A stretch of 64,000 bases of DNA, taken from the NCBI GenBank assembly GCA_035566435.1, contig DATMRF010000050.1:1-64000 (forward strand), written 5' to 3'. The translations under genes and the position numbers were made by a program. Origin of the DNA: DATMRF01 sp035566435. Lineage in GTDB: Bacteria; Verrucomicrobiota; Verrucomicrobiia; Limisphaerales; UBA8199. Positions 10,601-18,460 of the stretch are shown here, in pieces (within the stretch, counting starts at the first letter, position 1; each line of letters starts with the position of its first letter). The notes under the pieces were generated by a model, which was given only the letters and a program-made list of their open reading frames with translations, ran no database searches and was not told the origin of the DNA.

Positions 10601-11154
10601 TCTGCCTTGAAATCTGTAAAAGCCGATGGCCAGGTGACCGAGCGGCCGTCGGCGGCGAGCTGGCCGATGGAATTCGTCAGTTCCGCAATTAGTACATTAT
10701 TCGTCCCGTCGAAATAGCTGATGGCCACCGGGCGCGTGTGAACCACTTCTCCGGACGGGAGCGTCACGGCGATGACCCCGTCGTAAATGTCAGCCGGCGC
10801 AAATACCTGGTAGGGCCCCTGAAGGGCTACGGCGCCTGAGCCATCCGGCAGGATCGTGAACGACTCCTGGGTTTCCAGCCATTGGCCGTTGGTTCCCATG
10901 TAATGCATGCCTGTGGCAAGCTCATAGACAAGGTTCGTCCTCGTGATTGTCCCGCCAAAGGCAACACTTTCAACCACAGTCGAGGCCCAGGTCCGGCTGT
11001 TGGGGCCGCGGTCGATGATCGTGTACTGGCTCGACAGCGGGGAAGCGATGGCGGGGCCACCAGGGTCCAAGGTCGCTGGTTGGGCGTAGCTTTGGCTCAC
11101 CAGGCAAAGCAGCGCTGCGGAGCAGCAGATTTTCGTTTTCATAGTCTTTAACAT
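7609..11154 (-). CDS. Secreted beta-helix-like surface protein
   Basis: The longest frame begins at 11244, but a signal peptide (MKTKICCSAALLCLVSQSYA) becomes N-terminal only with the ATGs at 11154 or 11142, so I start there. The protein has about 1180 residues. After about 330 residues of beta-rich sequence, the centre (about 380-900) has the Asn/Ser/Thr-rich, short-strand character of a right-handed parallel beta-helix. The C-terminus reads DSNGNGIYDPGLGEIDWQNY, a Ca-binding or dockerin-like Asp/Asn loop. No catalytic residues were recognised. It is the first gene of a two-gene unit with the RHS protein, so it may be its partner or a carrier on the cell surface. Confidence 0.75.
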   Translation of the reverse strand: MLKTMKTKICCSAALLCLVSQSYAQPATLDPGGPAIASPLSSQYTIIDRGPNSRTWASTVVESVAFGGTITRTNLVYELATGMHYMGTNGQWLETQESFTILPDGSGAVALQGPYQVFAPADIYDGVIAVTLPSGEVVHTRPVAISYFDGTNNVLIAELTNSIGQLAADGRSVTWPSAFTDFKADLVATYNRGSFECDLVFRAQPPDPQLLGLSENCRLQLLTETFDSPDPAVDVQTPAVTDPSSGTNAVTAVGTMDSVTLHFAGMSMPAGKAFFIGSLGNGTNSFNVRKQWIHSSGRKFILEDLSYPVIKPELSKLQASARVADQSKLLARHYSPSKELWVSAARPVRKSKARLKLARSAQKERDGFVMDYILNGSVTNFTLQSDCQYLCTGPFYVSGILTVEGGTICQFSNTPSAKISFSGPLWCRTDRYKPGIFSCQNDWTVGAPAPGASGNPAPIAATYLEDTSDADNAFRHLRFSYANRAVSITQSYTGNQIWHCQFVSCSNAVVSTSSRTVGLYNVLASGCGTVLNTCSSFSAQQVTCDQSGTFGSSIASPTASGLTNCILTGLTNLNASFVVSNCRQATSGAGIYQAVGASSYYLAQGLPDSGCHGSGTTNIHPALLADLRQLTTWPPIVFYNTTNYADLTLYPQAQHDTGIPDLGYHADPLDYVFGGFDSEANLTFAPGTAAGWFRTSSGWYHAGHGIHAGNSKVVAFNGTLEAPCYWVRYNTVQEQSTTNWAGGYGPGGITGWASTLSVSPEVHGSFLKCSVLAGEGGSGNHFRDDNGYLVVRCSNSEFWSGSLGLYVTAVYLTNSFLDRAWLSLAGGQVDTTYVVRNCTFHGGNLSINRNTTTPVSIRDTAFDGSTNNTADAYTNNTSLSDYSHNVFSTNTTGTVPIGAGVVWVTNFNWVRGPLISYNVPTNSLLVDAGSQNATNAGMYHFTTTGPKETNTIVDIGYHSVAVTSAAPATVWVDDSIPSSTIGLNNDYWTWTNSPSPYSGSYCHVSTNFSGMHQHYFYNSSVTWTLGPADTIFCYVYLNQTNLPSEVMLQWEATDASYWYHRAFWGQDGIQGWGTRTYMGPLPAAGGWVRLEVPAREVNLVGKTVNGMAFALFNATAAWDYAGQVGQRVAIDTSGATVPDYLRDSNGNGIYDPGLGEIDWQNYTSPNGLTLANGLQVFTPLK

Positions 11155-11322
11155 CTGTGGCGATCTCAGCGCAGTGGGCGGAGAATTGGAAGCGTCGGAA
11201 AGGGGTATATTAGGGGGAGATGGAAATTGTTCCAGGGATGACAATTTCTGCGAAGACGGCTTGTTGAATCCGTGCCGCGAGGGAACTCAAAAGCAGTTAT
11301 TCGGTCGTTTCGAACAACTGTC

Positions 11323-11344
11323 GGCGCGCTGAGGACAGCGCGCC
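11323..11344. repeat. Perfect hairpin, 9-bp stem with AGGA loop
   Basis: GGCGCGCTG, loop AGGA, then CAGCGCGCC forms a perfect stem in the spacer 11155-11436. It lies downstream of the LuxR-type gene and before the beta-helix gene. No T-run follows, so it resembles a dispersed intergenic hairpin more than a standard terminator. The rest of that spacer shows nothing else I can name. Confidence 0.6.
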
Positions 11345-11436
11345 CTACCTGAGCGCCAGCGGGGCAACGCGTCCTAACGTCGTCTCAGACAGGGAACGCG
11401 GATTTCCAGCGTGCCGCTGGCGGTCGAAGTCGGGGC

Positions 11437-12183
11437 TTACCGGAGGCCTAAATAGGCCGCGACCGCTTGATGGCGGCTATGCGCACCGAGCTTCTGATAC
11501 AGCTCCGCGCGTTCAGTGTGCACCGTGCCCTCAGCCACACCAAGCTCGGATGCGATTTGCTTGAGGGAGAGGCTGGCCAAAAGACACGCGGCCACTTCGT
11601 GTTCGCGCGCGGTAAGATGGGCAGGACATGCGCCCGTGCCAACACCGCGGAGGACGCTGACCAAGGTGGCCCATGAAAGAGCGCAAAGGGATCCCCGACC
11701 CATTGTTATTTCGCTGAGCACGCGCGAGAGGTCTTCGATCGGGAGCCCCTGGACGACGTAGCCGTCGGCCCCCGCGATGAGCGCTTGCAGGATGTGAACC
11801 CTTTCCGCCCGCGCGGTGTATACGAGGATGGGAGCTTTGGGCAGGGAAGTCCTGATGTCACGGATGCCGCGGACTCCGCCGCCGCGATTCCAGGGATCCA
11901 TGGCCACGACGAGTCTCTCTCTAGCCGCGCCACCGCGAAGGTGAGCGACAAGAAGGTCTTCAACTTTCAAGTACTTGTCCACGCGGTTCCCGCGCGGCAC
12001 AAGCGCTTCCTCGATCGCCGCCTCGGCGTTCGCATCGAGGCCGACGCAGACAACGCGCATGCACAAGCGCAGGAGGAGCTCCGCCTTTTGCATCACGGTC
12101 CCCGGCAGCCGGTCCTCTTCAGACGTGCGCGGCACAGCCTCTTGCCGCGGTGCTTTTTCCATCGTCGGGCGCAACGGTTTCAT
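11437..12183 (-). CDS. LuxR-type response regulator with degenerate receiver
   Basis: The C-terminal 60 residues are a clear LuxR/NarL helix-turn-helix (LTAREHEVAACLLASLSLKQ, then GVAEGTVHTERAELYQKL). The preceding domain has the receiver fold pattern, but the usual acidic pair is replaced (VVCVGLD in place of IVDDD), and the conserved Lys near YVVQG is missing. An Asp (VVAMDPW) and a Thr (LVYTAR) remain at the other key positions. Phosphorylation control is therefore doubtful. The longest frame uses a TTG at 12225; I prefer the ATG at 12183 (about 248 residues), although neither start has a strong ribosome site. No kinase gene is adjacent. Confidence 0.75.
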   Translation of the reverse strand: MKPLRPTMEKAPRQEAVPRTSEEDRLPGTVMQKAELLLRLCMRVVCVGLDANAEAAIEEALVPRGNRVDKYLKVEDLLVAHLRGGAARERLVVAMDPWNRGGGVRGIRDIRTSLPKAPILVYTARAERVHILQALIAGADGYVVQGLPIEDLSRVLSEITMGRGSLCALSWATLVSVLRGVGTGACPAHLTAREHEVAACLLASLSLKQIASELGVAEGTVHTERAELYQKLGAHSRHQAVAAYLGLR

Positions 12184-12864
12184 GCGAACTCGTTTTCTGA
12201 CAGGGACTTCTACCGATGTGGCCAATTGGCAACATCTGCCAAGCTGGCGGCCTCAACCGCCTGGAGTCCCTACAGTATATTCGGTCGAAAAGGGGACGAT
12301 CTTTCAACAAAATGGAAAAATCTTCTCCCTCAGCCAAGGAGTGGTGGATTTCATGGGGGCCTCCTTTCGCGCCCTGCGCCACAGACCAACTCCCAAACTC
12401 GTTAAACGAGCAGTTCTCTCAGAACAAGTCATGGGCGGCCTCTGGCGGTTTCTATCGTGCGACGCAGCTACCGTCGCACCATGCGAGGTGGTTGCCACTA
12501 GGAGATTCCCAGGGCAAGCCTCGGGCGGACTCCGCCTCATCTCGCCCTCGGGTCAATAACTCTGGAAACCGTATCAGGAAACCGAGCTTTTCACCTAAGA
12601 GAATGCGCCACCAAGTCACGTGCGGTGCATTAGCGTCCAGTGAGCCCTCCCGAGCTCGGAAACCAGAGGTCCGCTTCGTGCTTATGCCTCCGTTTTCTCT
12701 GTGATCTCCTGTTCAACTTCCTGGATACGGCTAAACGCACTCGTTAGCCCCAGCTCTCGACACCCCTGTCAATGAAATTCGGCACGAAAGCTGCTCTCAT
12801 TCTTTCCGTGGACTGTATTAGTCCGCTCCCTTCTTGTTATTTGAAGGGCAAAAAATAGAAAGTT
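12184..12864. other. Gene-free spacer
   Basis: This spacer of about 680 bp lies between the divergent LuxR-type gene and the DUF3631 gene. I see no convincing coding frame, RNA gene or repeat in it. It must hold the promoters of both genes, and the A-rich stretch just before 12865 is the likely leader of the plus-strand gene. Confidence 0.5.
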
Positions 12865-14433
12865 GTGCAAGTTATGAATGATACCAAAGAATCGGAACCA
12901 AATCCTACACAAAATCAGAACGGAAACCCTCCAGCAACGAATCCATCAACCCAGGAACCCATCGCCCTCCCGCCCGAAACCGGCGAAGTCGCAACAAGCA
13001 AACCACCCGCGACCTCTGTCCCCGCCGCGTCCCCGCCCCACAAATCCGCCTTTGCCACCGCCAAGGCTTTCGGAAAACTCTTGCTGAAAGGGACAGGTAA
13101 AAAGGTCCAGGACAGCATATTCCTCTGGGAACACGGAACGGAAATCGAGCCCTGGCCCGAACCCGTGGACGGGCCCGCTCTCCTCGACGCTCTCGAGGCC
13201 ACCGTCAAGCGGTTCGTCATCCTGCCCAAGTGGGCGGCTGAAACCCTGGCCCTTTGGATTCTGCACACCTATGCCTTCCTGTTGCGCGATGTCTCGACCT
13301 ACATCGGCCTGGAGTCGCCCCAGAAACGCTGCGGCAAAACCACCCTCTTGGCCGTCATGTGCGAACTCGTCAACCGGCCCGTCGTCGCCTCCAACATCAG
13401 CTCGCCCGCCTTCTTCCGCGTCATCGCCGAGGCGACCCCGACCCTGATGATCGATGAGGCGGACACCCTGCTGCGCGGCAACGACCAGTTGCGCGGCATC
13501 CTTAACGCCGGCTACTACAAGAAAACGGCCTACGTGGTCCGAGTCGAGCACCGGCCAGCCAAGGTCTCATCGCCGGGCCCCGACGAGGCCGAACGCGAAC
13601 GGCAGGAGCCCGACGGCGATAGCAAAAACGGCGTCGCCCAGCAGCCAGAAGGGAACTCTGGTCCAGACTTGGCTCGGTTCTCCTCCTGGTGCCCGAAGAT
13701 GATCGCTACCATCAAGCACTTGCCGGACACCCTCCGGGACCGCTGCATCATCATCGAAATGCAACGCAAAACCTCCCGCGAGAAGTGCGAACGGGTCAAA
13801 TACCTGCAAGGGACCGAACTGCGACGCAAATGCGCGCGCTTTGTCCAGGACCACGCCGAAGCCCTCGCCGATGCGCGACCGGACCTCCCGGCGGACCTCA
13901 ATGACCGTGCCGCTGACATCTGGGAACCGTTGCTGGCCCTGGCCGACCTCGCGGGCGGCCAGTGGCCGGAGCGGGCGCGCAACGCCGCGTTGGGCCTCAG
14001 CGCCGGCGCCCAGGAGGAGAGCCCCATCTCGGCCCTGCTCCTCGACCTGATGGTGATCTTCGCCCAAACAACCGTCGCCGCTCGCGAGGCGGCAAAGGAC
14101 CCTTCCGGCAAGCAAACGACCCAGTTCGCAGAAGGCCGTGTCTTTAGCCGTGACCTCGTCGCCCTCCTGGAGCGTTACGCCGACCACCCCTGGTCGGAAT
14201 TGCGCCGAGGCAAAGCCCTAACCGAACTGTGGCTCACCAAAGAGTTGCGCCCCTTTGGCATCAAACCCCGGACCATCTGGATCGGGAACACATCGGCCAA
14301 AGGCTATGTCGAAGAAGACTTCCAGGAGACCTTCCATCGCTACATTTCGAAGTCGGCAGCCCTGGCGATGATTGCGGACGCTCGGGCGAAGTCGCAGCCC
14401 CCCAAACCAACCGACGGCCAATCGCCAAAGTAA
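12865..14433 (+). CDS. DUF3631-type ATPase of mobile-element origin
   Basis: A Pro/Thr-rich, probably disordered tail (residues 1-65) precedes an ATPase core. It has a Walker A-like loop (SPQKRCGKTTLL, about residue 150), a Walker B (PTLMIDEADTLL, about 195) and the later TLRDRCIIIEMQRK segment typical of DUF3631 proteins. These are found in phages, plasmids and integrated elements next to primase-helicase genes and probably act in element replication. An internal stretch at about 230-265 is charged low-complexity sequence. The start is GTG at 12865 or ATG at 12874; both lie behind an A-rich leader with GAAAG. No primase or integrase is seen nearby, so this may be a remnant. An iteron-like repeat cluster follows at 14557. 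Confidence 0.75.
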   Translation: MQVMNDTKESEPNPTQNQNGNPPATNPSTQEPIALPPETGEVATSKPPATSVPAASPPHKSAFATAKAFGKLLLKGTGKKVQDSIFLWEHGTEIEPWPEPVDGPALLDALEATVKRFVILPKWAAETLALWILHTYAFLLRDVSTYIGLESPQKRCGKTTLLAVMCELVNRPVVASNISSPAFFRVIAEATPTLMIDEADTLLRGNDQLRGILNAGYYKKTAYVVRVEHRPAKVSSPGPDEAERERQEPDGDSKNGVAQQPEGNSGPDLARFSSWCPKMIATIKHLPDTLRDRCIIIEMQRKTSREKCERVKYLQGTELRRKCARFVQDHAEALADARPDLPADLNDRAADIWEPLLALADLAGGQWPERARNAALGLSAGAQEESPISALLLDLMVIFAQTTVAAREAAKDPSGKQTTQFAEGRVFSRDLVALLERYADHPWSELRRGKALTELWLTKELRPFGIKPRTIWIGNTSAKGYVEEDFQETFHRYISKSAALAMIADARAKSQPPKPTDGQSPK

Positions 14434-14503
14434 GCAACCTCACCGCCGTACCCCAGGCCGCGTCCCTTCTCCCCGCGGCCTGGGCCTTCCGCCCTTGGGC
14501 TTT

Positions 14504-14551
14504 GGTCCCGTAGTCCCGTGGTCCCGTAGTCCTGTGGTCCTGTGGTCCTTT
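14504..14551. repeat. Six 8-nt tandem repeats, consensus RGTCCYGT
   Basis: Six head-to-tail octamers alternate between GGTCCCGT, AGTCCCGT, AGTCCTGT and GGTCCTGT variants. They lie 70 nt after the stop of the DUF3631 gene. The 8-nt period matches that of other spacer repeats in the window, with a different unit. Confidence 0.8.
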
Positions 14552-14556
14552 AGACC

Positions 14557-14648
14557 TGACGGGTTCACTGACGTTTTCTGACGGGTGATTTGACGGGTAA
14601 ATCGTGAAAAAAAGCCTGTTTTTTGCGGGTCCTGACGGGTTGACGGGT
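14557..14648. repeat. Iteron-like cluster of TGACGGGT
   Basis: Exact TGACGGGT copies stand at 14557, 14579, 14591, 14633 and 14641, with a degenerate copy (TGACGTTT) at 14569. Between the third and fourth copies is an A/T-run segment (14600-14625) with A7 and T6 runs that can pair. Same-orientation short repeats beside an A/T block, next to a DUF3631 ATPase, resemble an iteron origin or a multi-site operator. The rest of the spacer, to 15025, shows no gene. Confidence 0.55.
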
Positions 14649-14720
14649 TCAGCCACCCCCAAGGGTATATACCCCCATCATAATCGTCCCTTGCGGCGCC
14701 GGAGCGAAGCGCAGGCGGGT

Positions 14721-14749
14721 CGTCCTCGTTCTCGTCCTCGTAATCGATC
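14721..14749. repeat. Dispersed spacer repeat, copy 1 (CTCGTCCTCGTAATCGATC)
   Basis: The segment ends in CTCGTCCTCGTAATCGATC, and the same 19 nt end the copy at 34183-34208, preceded in both cases by further CGTCCT units. Both copies are intergenic, which marks a dispersed family. Confidence 0.7.
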
Positions 14750-15025
14750 TGTAGCCATGTGCACCCACCTGCACCCATCTGCACCCTGTTTCTGCGGCAT
14801 CCGGTCAACCCGCACCCACGTCATTCCACCCCGCTTCGAACTGATCCGAACCAACCCGAACATTAAAATATTTTCCTTGATGAAGTCGTGCGCCCGGCCC
14901 CGCCTCGCCCAGGCGCTGCCTATCAAGAATCCACTTAGTGCGCGTCAGAGTGCATGAAAGTCTCCCAGGCCAGATTCCCGCTCTCGGCCACCGGCACAGC
15001 GCCGCGGTAGCAAATTCCGTTCACC

Positions 15026-16276
15026 TCACGCGAGGGTCAAGCGCTTGGGTTCAGCGACGGACTGCGCAGAGTGGTGGCGGGCTTTGTCCCAAACGATTTC
15101 GATGGCTTTGAGCAGGTCCGCCAGCGGGAAGGGTTTCCAGAGCATCAAGCCGTGAACGCGGCGGATGAACCGGTCGGTTCTCGGGTCGGCCTGATGGCCG
15201 GTCATGAACACGAATCGCTTGCAGAGGTGCGGTTTGGCGCGGTCGATGGCTTTGTAAAATTCATCGCCCTGCATGTTGGGCATCACCATGTCGCAAACAA
15301 TGATATCGAAATCACCGGCCATGAGCTGCCGCAGGCCTTCGGCGCCGCTTGCCTCCCGGGTGACACAGAAGCCATGGGACTCCAGGAACAATCGCAAGAC
15401 CTCGGCAAATTCGGCGTTATCCTCCAGCATCAAGACCGAGCTGGGGTCGCGAGCGGCATCGGCGTTCGTCGCAGAGGTGGCGTCCTCGCCGGCAGCCGCC
15501 GGAGCGGGAACTGAGCCCAGCGCCGTCTGAACGGCTTGAAGCATCTCTTCCATGGTGCCCTTGCGCAGGTAGCGATTTGCACCCTGGCCCAACATCCGCC
15601 GCACCGTGGCGTCATCGTGCTCGAACCCGGTGTAGAGAAGGACCGGCACGCCGGGATGCTTCGCTTTCAGCAGCGTCATCAATCTCATCCCGGTCTCGCC
15701 CGCTAGGTTCAAATCCAGGATGATCAGGTCCGGGCGGACCGCTTCGGCGTGACGCAGCGCCTCGGTTGAATCCGCGGCGGCGAGGACACGGTAGCCTGAG
15801 TCCGTCAGGTACATCGTCGCCATGAAACGCCAGTCGCTTTCGTCATCGACGAAGAGGATGGTTTTGCCCGGTTCGGTCGCGGGCGCGGTTTCGCTAACGG
15901 TTGTTTTCAGGATTCGGGCAATGGATTGTTCGAGGTCTTCGTAGTCGATGGGTTTGAGGAAGAAATCGGCCGCGCCGGCGGCAAGGCATTTTTCCCTGCA
16001 CCCCTCGGATTCCGCGCCGGTGATGACGATCACCGGGAGATTTTTCCCCTCGTCGATGCGCCGCAGCCAGCTCAGGATGACGAAGCCGTTCCAAGTGTCG
16101 GTGGGGAAATCCAAGTCGAGCAACATCAGGTCAGGCTTTTCGCGGCGCACAGCGCTTACGGCCCCGGGGCTGTCAACGGCGGTAAGCACGTCGTAACCGC
16201 GAGCGCGCAGCTTCATTGACAGCGCTTTCAGGATAATCACGTTGTCATCAACGATTAAGATCCGTTTTTGGCTCAT
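15026..16276 (-). CDS. Triple-receiver response regulator without output domain
   Basis: From the ATG at 16276 the protein has about 416 residues and consists of three receiver domains in a row. All three keep the acidic pair, phosphoacceptor Asp, Thr and Lys: ILIVDDN/LLDLDF/VITGA/LKPI, then ILFVDDE/ILDLNL/LYTGF/LRKG, then VLMLEDN/VCDMVM/FMTGH/WKPF. An Ala/Pro linker of about 25 residues separates the second and third. There is no DNA-binding or enzymatic output, so it is probably a phosphotransfer or scaffold element. The longer frame from 16411 adds 45 residues unlike any receiver, so I did not use it. No partner kinase is adjacent. Confidence 0.85.
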   Translation of the reverse strand: MSQKRILIVDDNVIILKALSMKLRARGYDVLTAVDSPGAVSAVRREKPDLMLLDLDFPTDTWNGFVILSWLRRIDEGKNLPVIVITGAESEGCREKCLAAGAADFFLKPIDYEDLEQSIARILKTTVSETAPATEPGKTILFVDDESDWRFMATMYLTDSGYRVLAAADSTEALRHAEAVRPDLIILDLNLAGETGMRLMTLLKAKHPGVPVLLYTGFEHDDATVRRMLGQGANRYLRKGTMEEMLQAVQTALGSVPAPAAAGEDATSATNADAARDPSSVLMLEDNAEFAEVLRLFLESHGFCVTREASGAEGLRQLMAGDFDIIVCDMVMPNMQGDEFYKAIDRAKPHLCKRFVFMTGHQADPRTDRFIRRVHGLMLWKPFPLADLLKAIEIVWDKARHHSAQSVAEPKRLTLA

Positions 16277-16613
16277 TCTCGCGAACTGTTCGTCGGCTTG
16301 GTACCCAATCCATGGCCGCAGCGGCACCGAAAATGCCAAGACACGACCGGCCAGCATCCGATTGCACGTTTGCGACAGGTATGGTTCAGCAGGATACGGG
16401 CCAAGAATCACATGATTTGCCTCAAAAAACGGAACCGAACGTGATGTAAGTTGCTGTGCATTAATGACCTAGGCCGTGGCTATGCGACGGGAATTCAACG
16501 CCAAGGCGCAAAGAAGCAAAGATGCAGTGATCGGAATCGGGCTCCCGTGTTGAGTTATTGACCACGGACTTCAGGAATTTCACGGATAGGCCGCAGGAAC
16601 GCGGTGGGGACTT

Positions 16614-16754
16614 AACGCAGAGGCGCCGCGCAGCGAAGCCGCAACCAAATCCGCCGAACACGTAAACCGCAGAGCCGCGATGAGCGCAGAGAACCCAAAG
16701 GCTCACGACTAGCGGAATCTTGCTGAAATTGCTGCATCCTTGGAGAGAGCACTG
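16614..16754 (-). repeat. Dispersed intergenic repeat, copy A (about 140 bp)
   Basis: Read on the minus strand, this stretch matches 32174-32316 on the plus strand over most of its length, including the shared words CAAGGATG, AGCAAGATTC, TTGGGTTCTCTGCGCTCATC and GATTTGGTTGCGGCT. Both copies are in gene-free spacers. The flanks hold a second local duplication: about 16520-16590 and 16757-16830 share GCAGTGATC, TGTTGAG and TTGACCACGGA in order. Confidence 0.75.
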
Positions 16755-16798
16755 CAAAGACGCAGTGATCAAAATCGAACTCGGCTGTTGAGATGTTG

Positions 16799-16855
16799 AC
16801 CACGGATTGCACGGATATCACGGATTTCTCTTCGGCCATCCGTGGAATCCGTGGT
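16799..16855 (-). terminator. Long hairpin after the isomerase gene
   Basis: ACCACGGATT at 16799-16808 pairs perfectly with AATCCGTGGT at 16846-16855, with further CACGGAT/ATCCGTG pairing inside. It begins 8 nt past the stop of the minus-strand isomerase gene, so it could end that transcript or protect its 3' end. It has no T-run. The sequence is a CACGGAT-type dispersed repeat, so the terminator role is an inference. Confidence 0.45.
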
Positions 16856-16862
16856 CGCCAAC

Positions 16863-18287
16863 TCAGCTTACCCGCCGCACTTCGAGGTTCAATAGCGCTC
16901 CGAGCTTGTCGAGCTTCGCGGCGATGTGGCCGACCCCGATCGCACAGTGGTGGGCCGGGCCGGCCTTGGACCATTCGTTCATGAAGGCCTTCGCGCCGAT
17001 ACTAAACCGGTAGCGGCTGTTGGTGTTGCCGATCTGGAGCACCGGGCCGGGAACCGATTCACCTTCGGCGGTAAGCAGGAACACTTTCCCGCTCGCCGCC
17101 TGCACAACGGACAACAGAGTGACCGGGCCGTGCTTGACAGTCATCTGGATCGAGAGTCCTTTGCCGGGCTTGCCGTGATACACAGGCAACGGCACCAGGC
17201 CGACCCGGCCCTCCGCAATTGCGAAATGCGCCGGGCCGTCGTGACCCAGATAAACAACGTCGTCCTTAAAGTCAGCGAGGTAGAACTCCGAGAACGAGCC
17301 GCCGGCGCCGAACAGGTCCATGATTTTCATCGCCTGAGCGTTCTTGATTTCACACTCGCCGGCGACCGGCACATGATGGCCCGTGAGCAATGTGTTGCCG
17401 GCGATCACGGAGGTGACGATGTCCCGACAAGGATAGCCATCCTCGCTCTCGTAATAATAGGCGAGCGACCCGAGCCGGTGCTCCCGGACGAGCGCATCGA
17501 GCGCGCACGAGGTGCGGGCGGCGCCAGCCAACTCGGCCGGCTCGCATTCGGGCGAAACGTCGAACTCACGACGGAACTGCTCCAGCTTGGCCTTCACCTC
17601 GGCGTCGGCCACCGCCTCGCGGAGCTTGTGCAGGCCGCACATTTCCAGCAGTTCGAAGTGGTTCCCAAAGGCGGCGGATTGCTGGGTCATGTCGCTATAG
17701 ACATCGAGCATGCCGCAGTAGTAATGCCCGAGCACGCCCACCCGGTTTTCGCGCATCGCCACCATGACCTTCGTCGCATCGACCCAATCGCGCAGTTCGG
17801 TCCAGGCGGCTTCATCCTGCAAGTAGCCGGTGACCAGGTGATATGGGATCCCGGCGCGGTTGAAGACGCATGCGAGCTCCGGCGCGCTGCAGGCCTGGCA
17901 ATGTTCGAGCCAGACGCCGGTCATCAAGCCGCGGTCGCCCAGGGCGTTGAATTTAGTGTAATCAAGTTGCGGCACGGGCTGGAGGTTCATGACCACCACC
18001 GGCACCCGCGCCTTCTGGACGACGGGCAGCACAGTGGAGGAAAGCGCATAGGTCGAGACGTAAAGGAATATGAGCTCGACGTCTTCGCGTCGGAAAAGCG
18101 ACGCGGCGGCGCGGGCTTTGTCGGGGTTATCGACCATGCCGGCATGAATCAGGTCGGCATCAAAGCTGCGGAGGCGGGCGGCGACTTCGTTTTGGTAACC
18201 GGTGAGCCGCTCGAGCAGGCCATGGAACTGCGGCCAGTAAGTGTCGAGACCGATGCCGAAGAGGCCGATTTTGGTTGGCGCGGACAT
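16863..18287 (-). CDS. L-arabinose/L-fucose isomerase family protein
   Basis: This 474-residue protein matches the fold and length of AraA-type isomerases, which convert aldoses to ketoses with a divalent metal. The four metal ligands are where E. coli AraA has them: Glu in AGECEIKNA (about 314), Glu in GSFSEFYL (about 332), His in YLGHDGPAH (about 347) and His in GPAHHCAIGVGH (about 446). The exact sugar cannot be read from the sequence; arabinose, fucose and related deoxysugars are possible. It stands alone between spacer repeats, about 27 kb from the sugar-degradation operon at 45-58 kb, to which it could contribute. Confidence 0.85.
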   Translation of the reverse strand: MSAPTKIGLFGIGLDTYWPQFHGLLERLTGYQNEVAARLRSFDADLIHAGMVDNPDKARAAASLFRREDVELIFLYVSTYALSSTVLPVVQKARVPVVVMNLQPVPQLDYTKFNALGDRGLMTGVWLEHCQACSAPELACVFNRAGIPYHLVTGYLQDEAAWTELRDWVDATKVMVAMRENRVGVLGHYYCGMLDVYSDMTQQSAAFGNHFELLEMCGLHKLREAVADAEVKAKLEQFRREFDVSPECEPAELAGAARTSCALDALVREHRLGSLAYYYESEDGYPCRDIVTSVIAGNTLLTGHHVPVAGECEIKNAQAMKIMDLFGAGGSFSEFYLADFKDDVVYLGHDGPAHFAIAEGRVGLVPLPVYHGKPGKGLSIQMTVKHGPVTLLSVVQAASGKVFLLTAEGESVPGPVLQIGNTNSRYRFSIGAKAFMNEWSKAGPAHHCAIGVGHIAAKLDKLGALLNLEVRRVS

Positions 18288-18412
18288 GGCTTTGTTTTAA
18301 CGCAAAGACGCCAGGACGCAAAGGCCCGAAAAGAGGGGCACTGTGCGCTCTGTATGACCACAGCGAGAAATGTTGTTTCTCCGCGCAGGCTTTTGCGGTT
18401 CCAGGTTGCAGG

Positions 18413-18460
18413 TTGAAGGTTGCAAGTTGGTTGCGTGAACTTGCAACTTGCAACCTTCAA
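18413..18460. repeat. Inverted repeat with 17-bp perfect stem
   Basis: TTGAAGGTTGCAAGTTG at 18413-18429 is the exact reverse complement of 18444-18460, with a 14-nt loop; weaker pairing extends outward. Each arm is made of GGTTGCA-like heptamers. It lies in the divergent spacer between the isomerase and mutM genes (18288-18709), where I see no gene. Confidence 0.8.

Noticed and set aside
11142..11244. Upstream start for the beta-helix protein
   Set aside because: The extra 30-34 residues would place the signal peptide internally; starts at 11154 or 11142 put it at the N-terminus.
14604..14957. 117-residue open frame starting MKKSLFFAGPDG
   Set aside because: It runs through iteron-like and dispersed repeats and its translation is repeat-derived Arg/Pro-rich sequence.
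16926..18416. 496-residue open frame on the plus strand
   Set aside because: It is antisense to the well-supported isomerase gene and its translation has no family features; high GC leaves long open frames opposite real genes.
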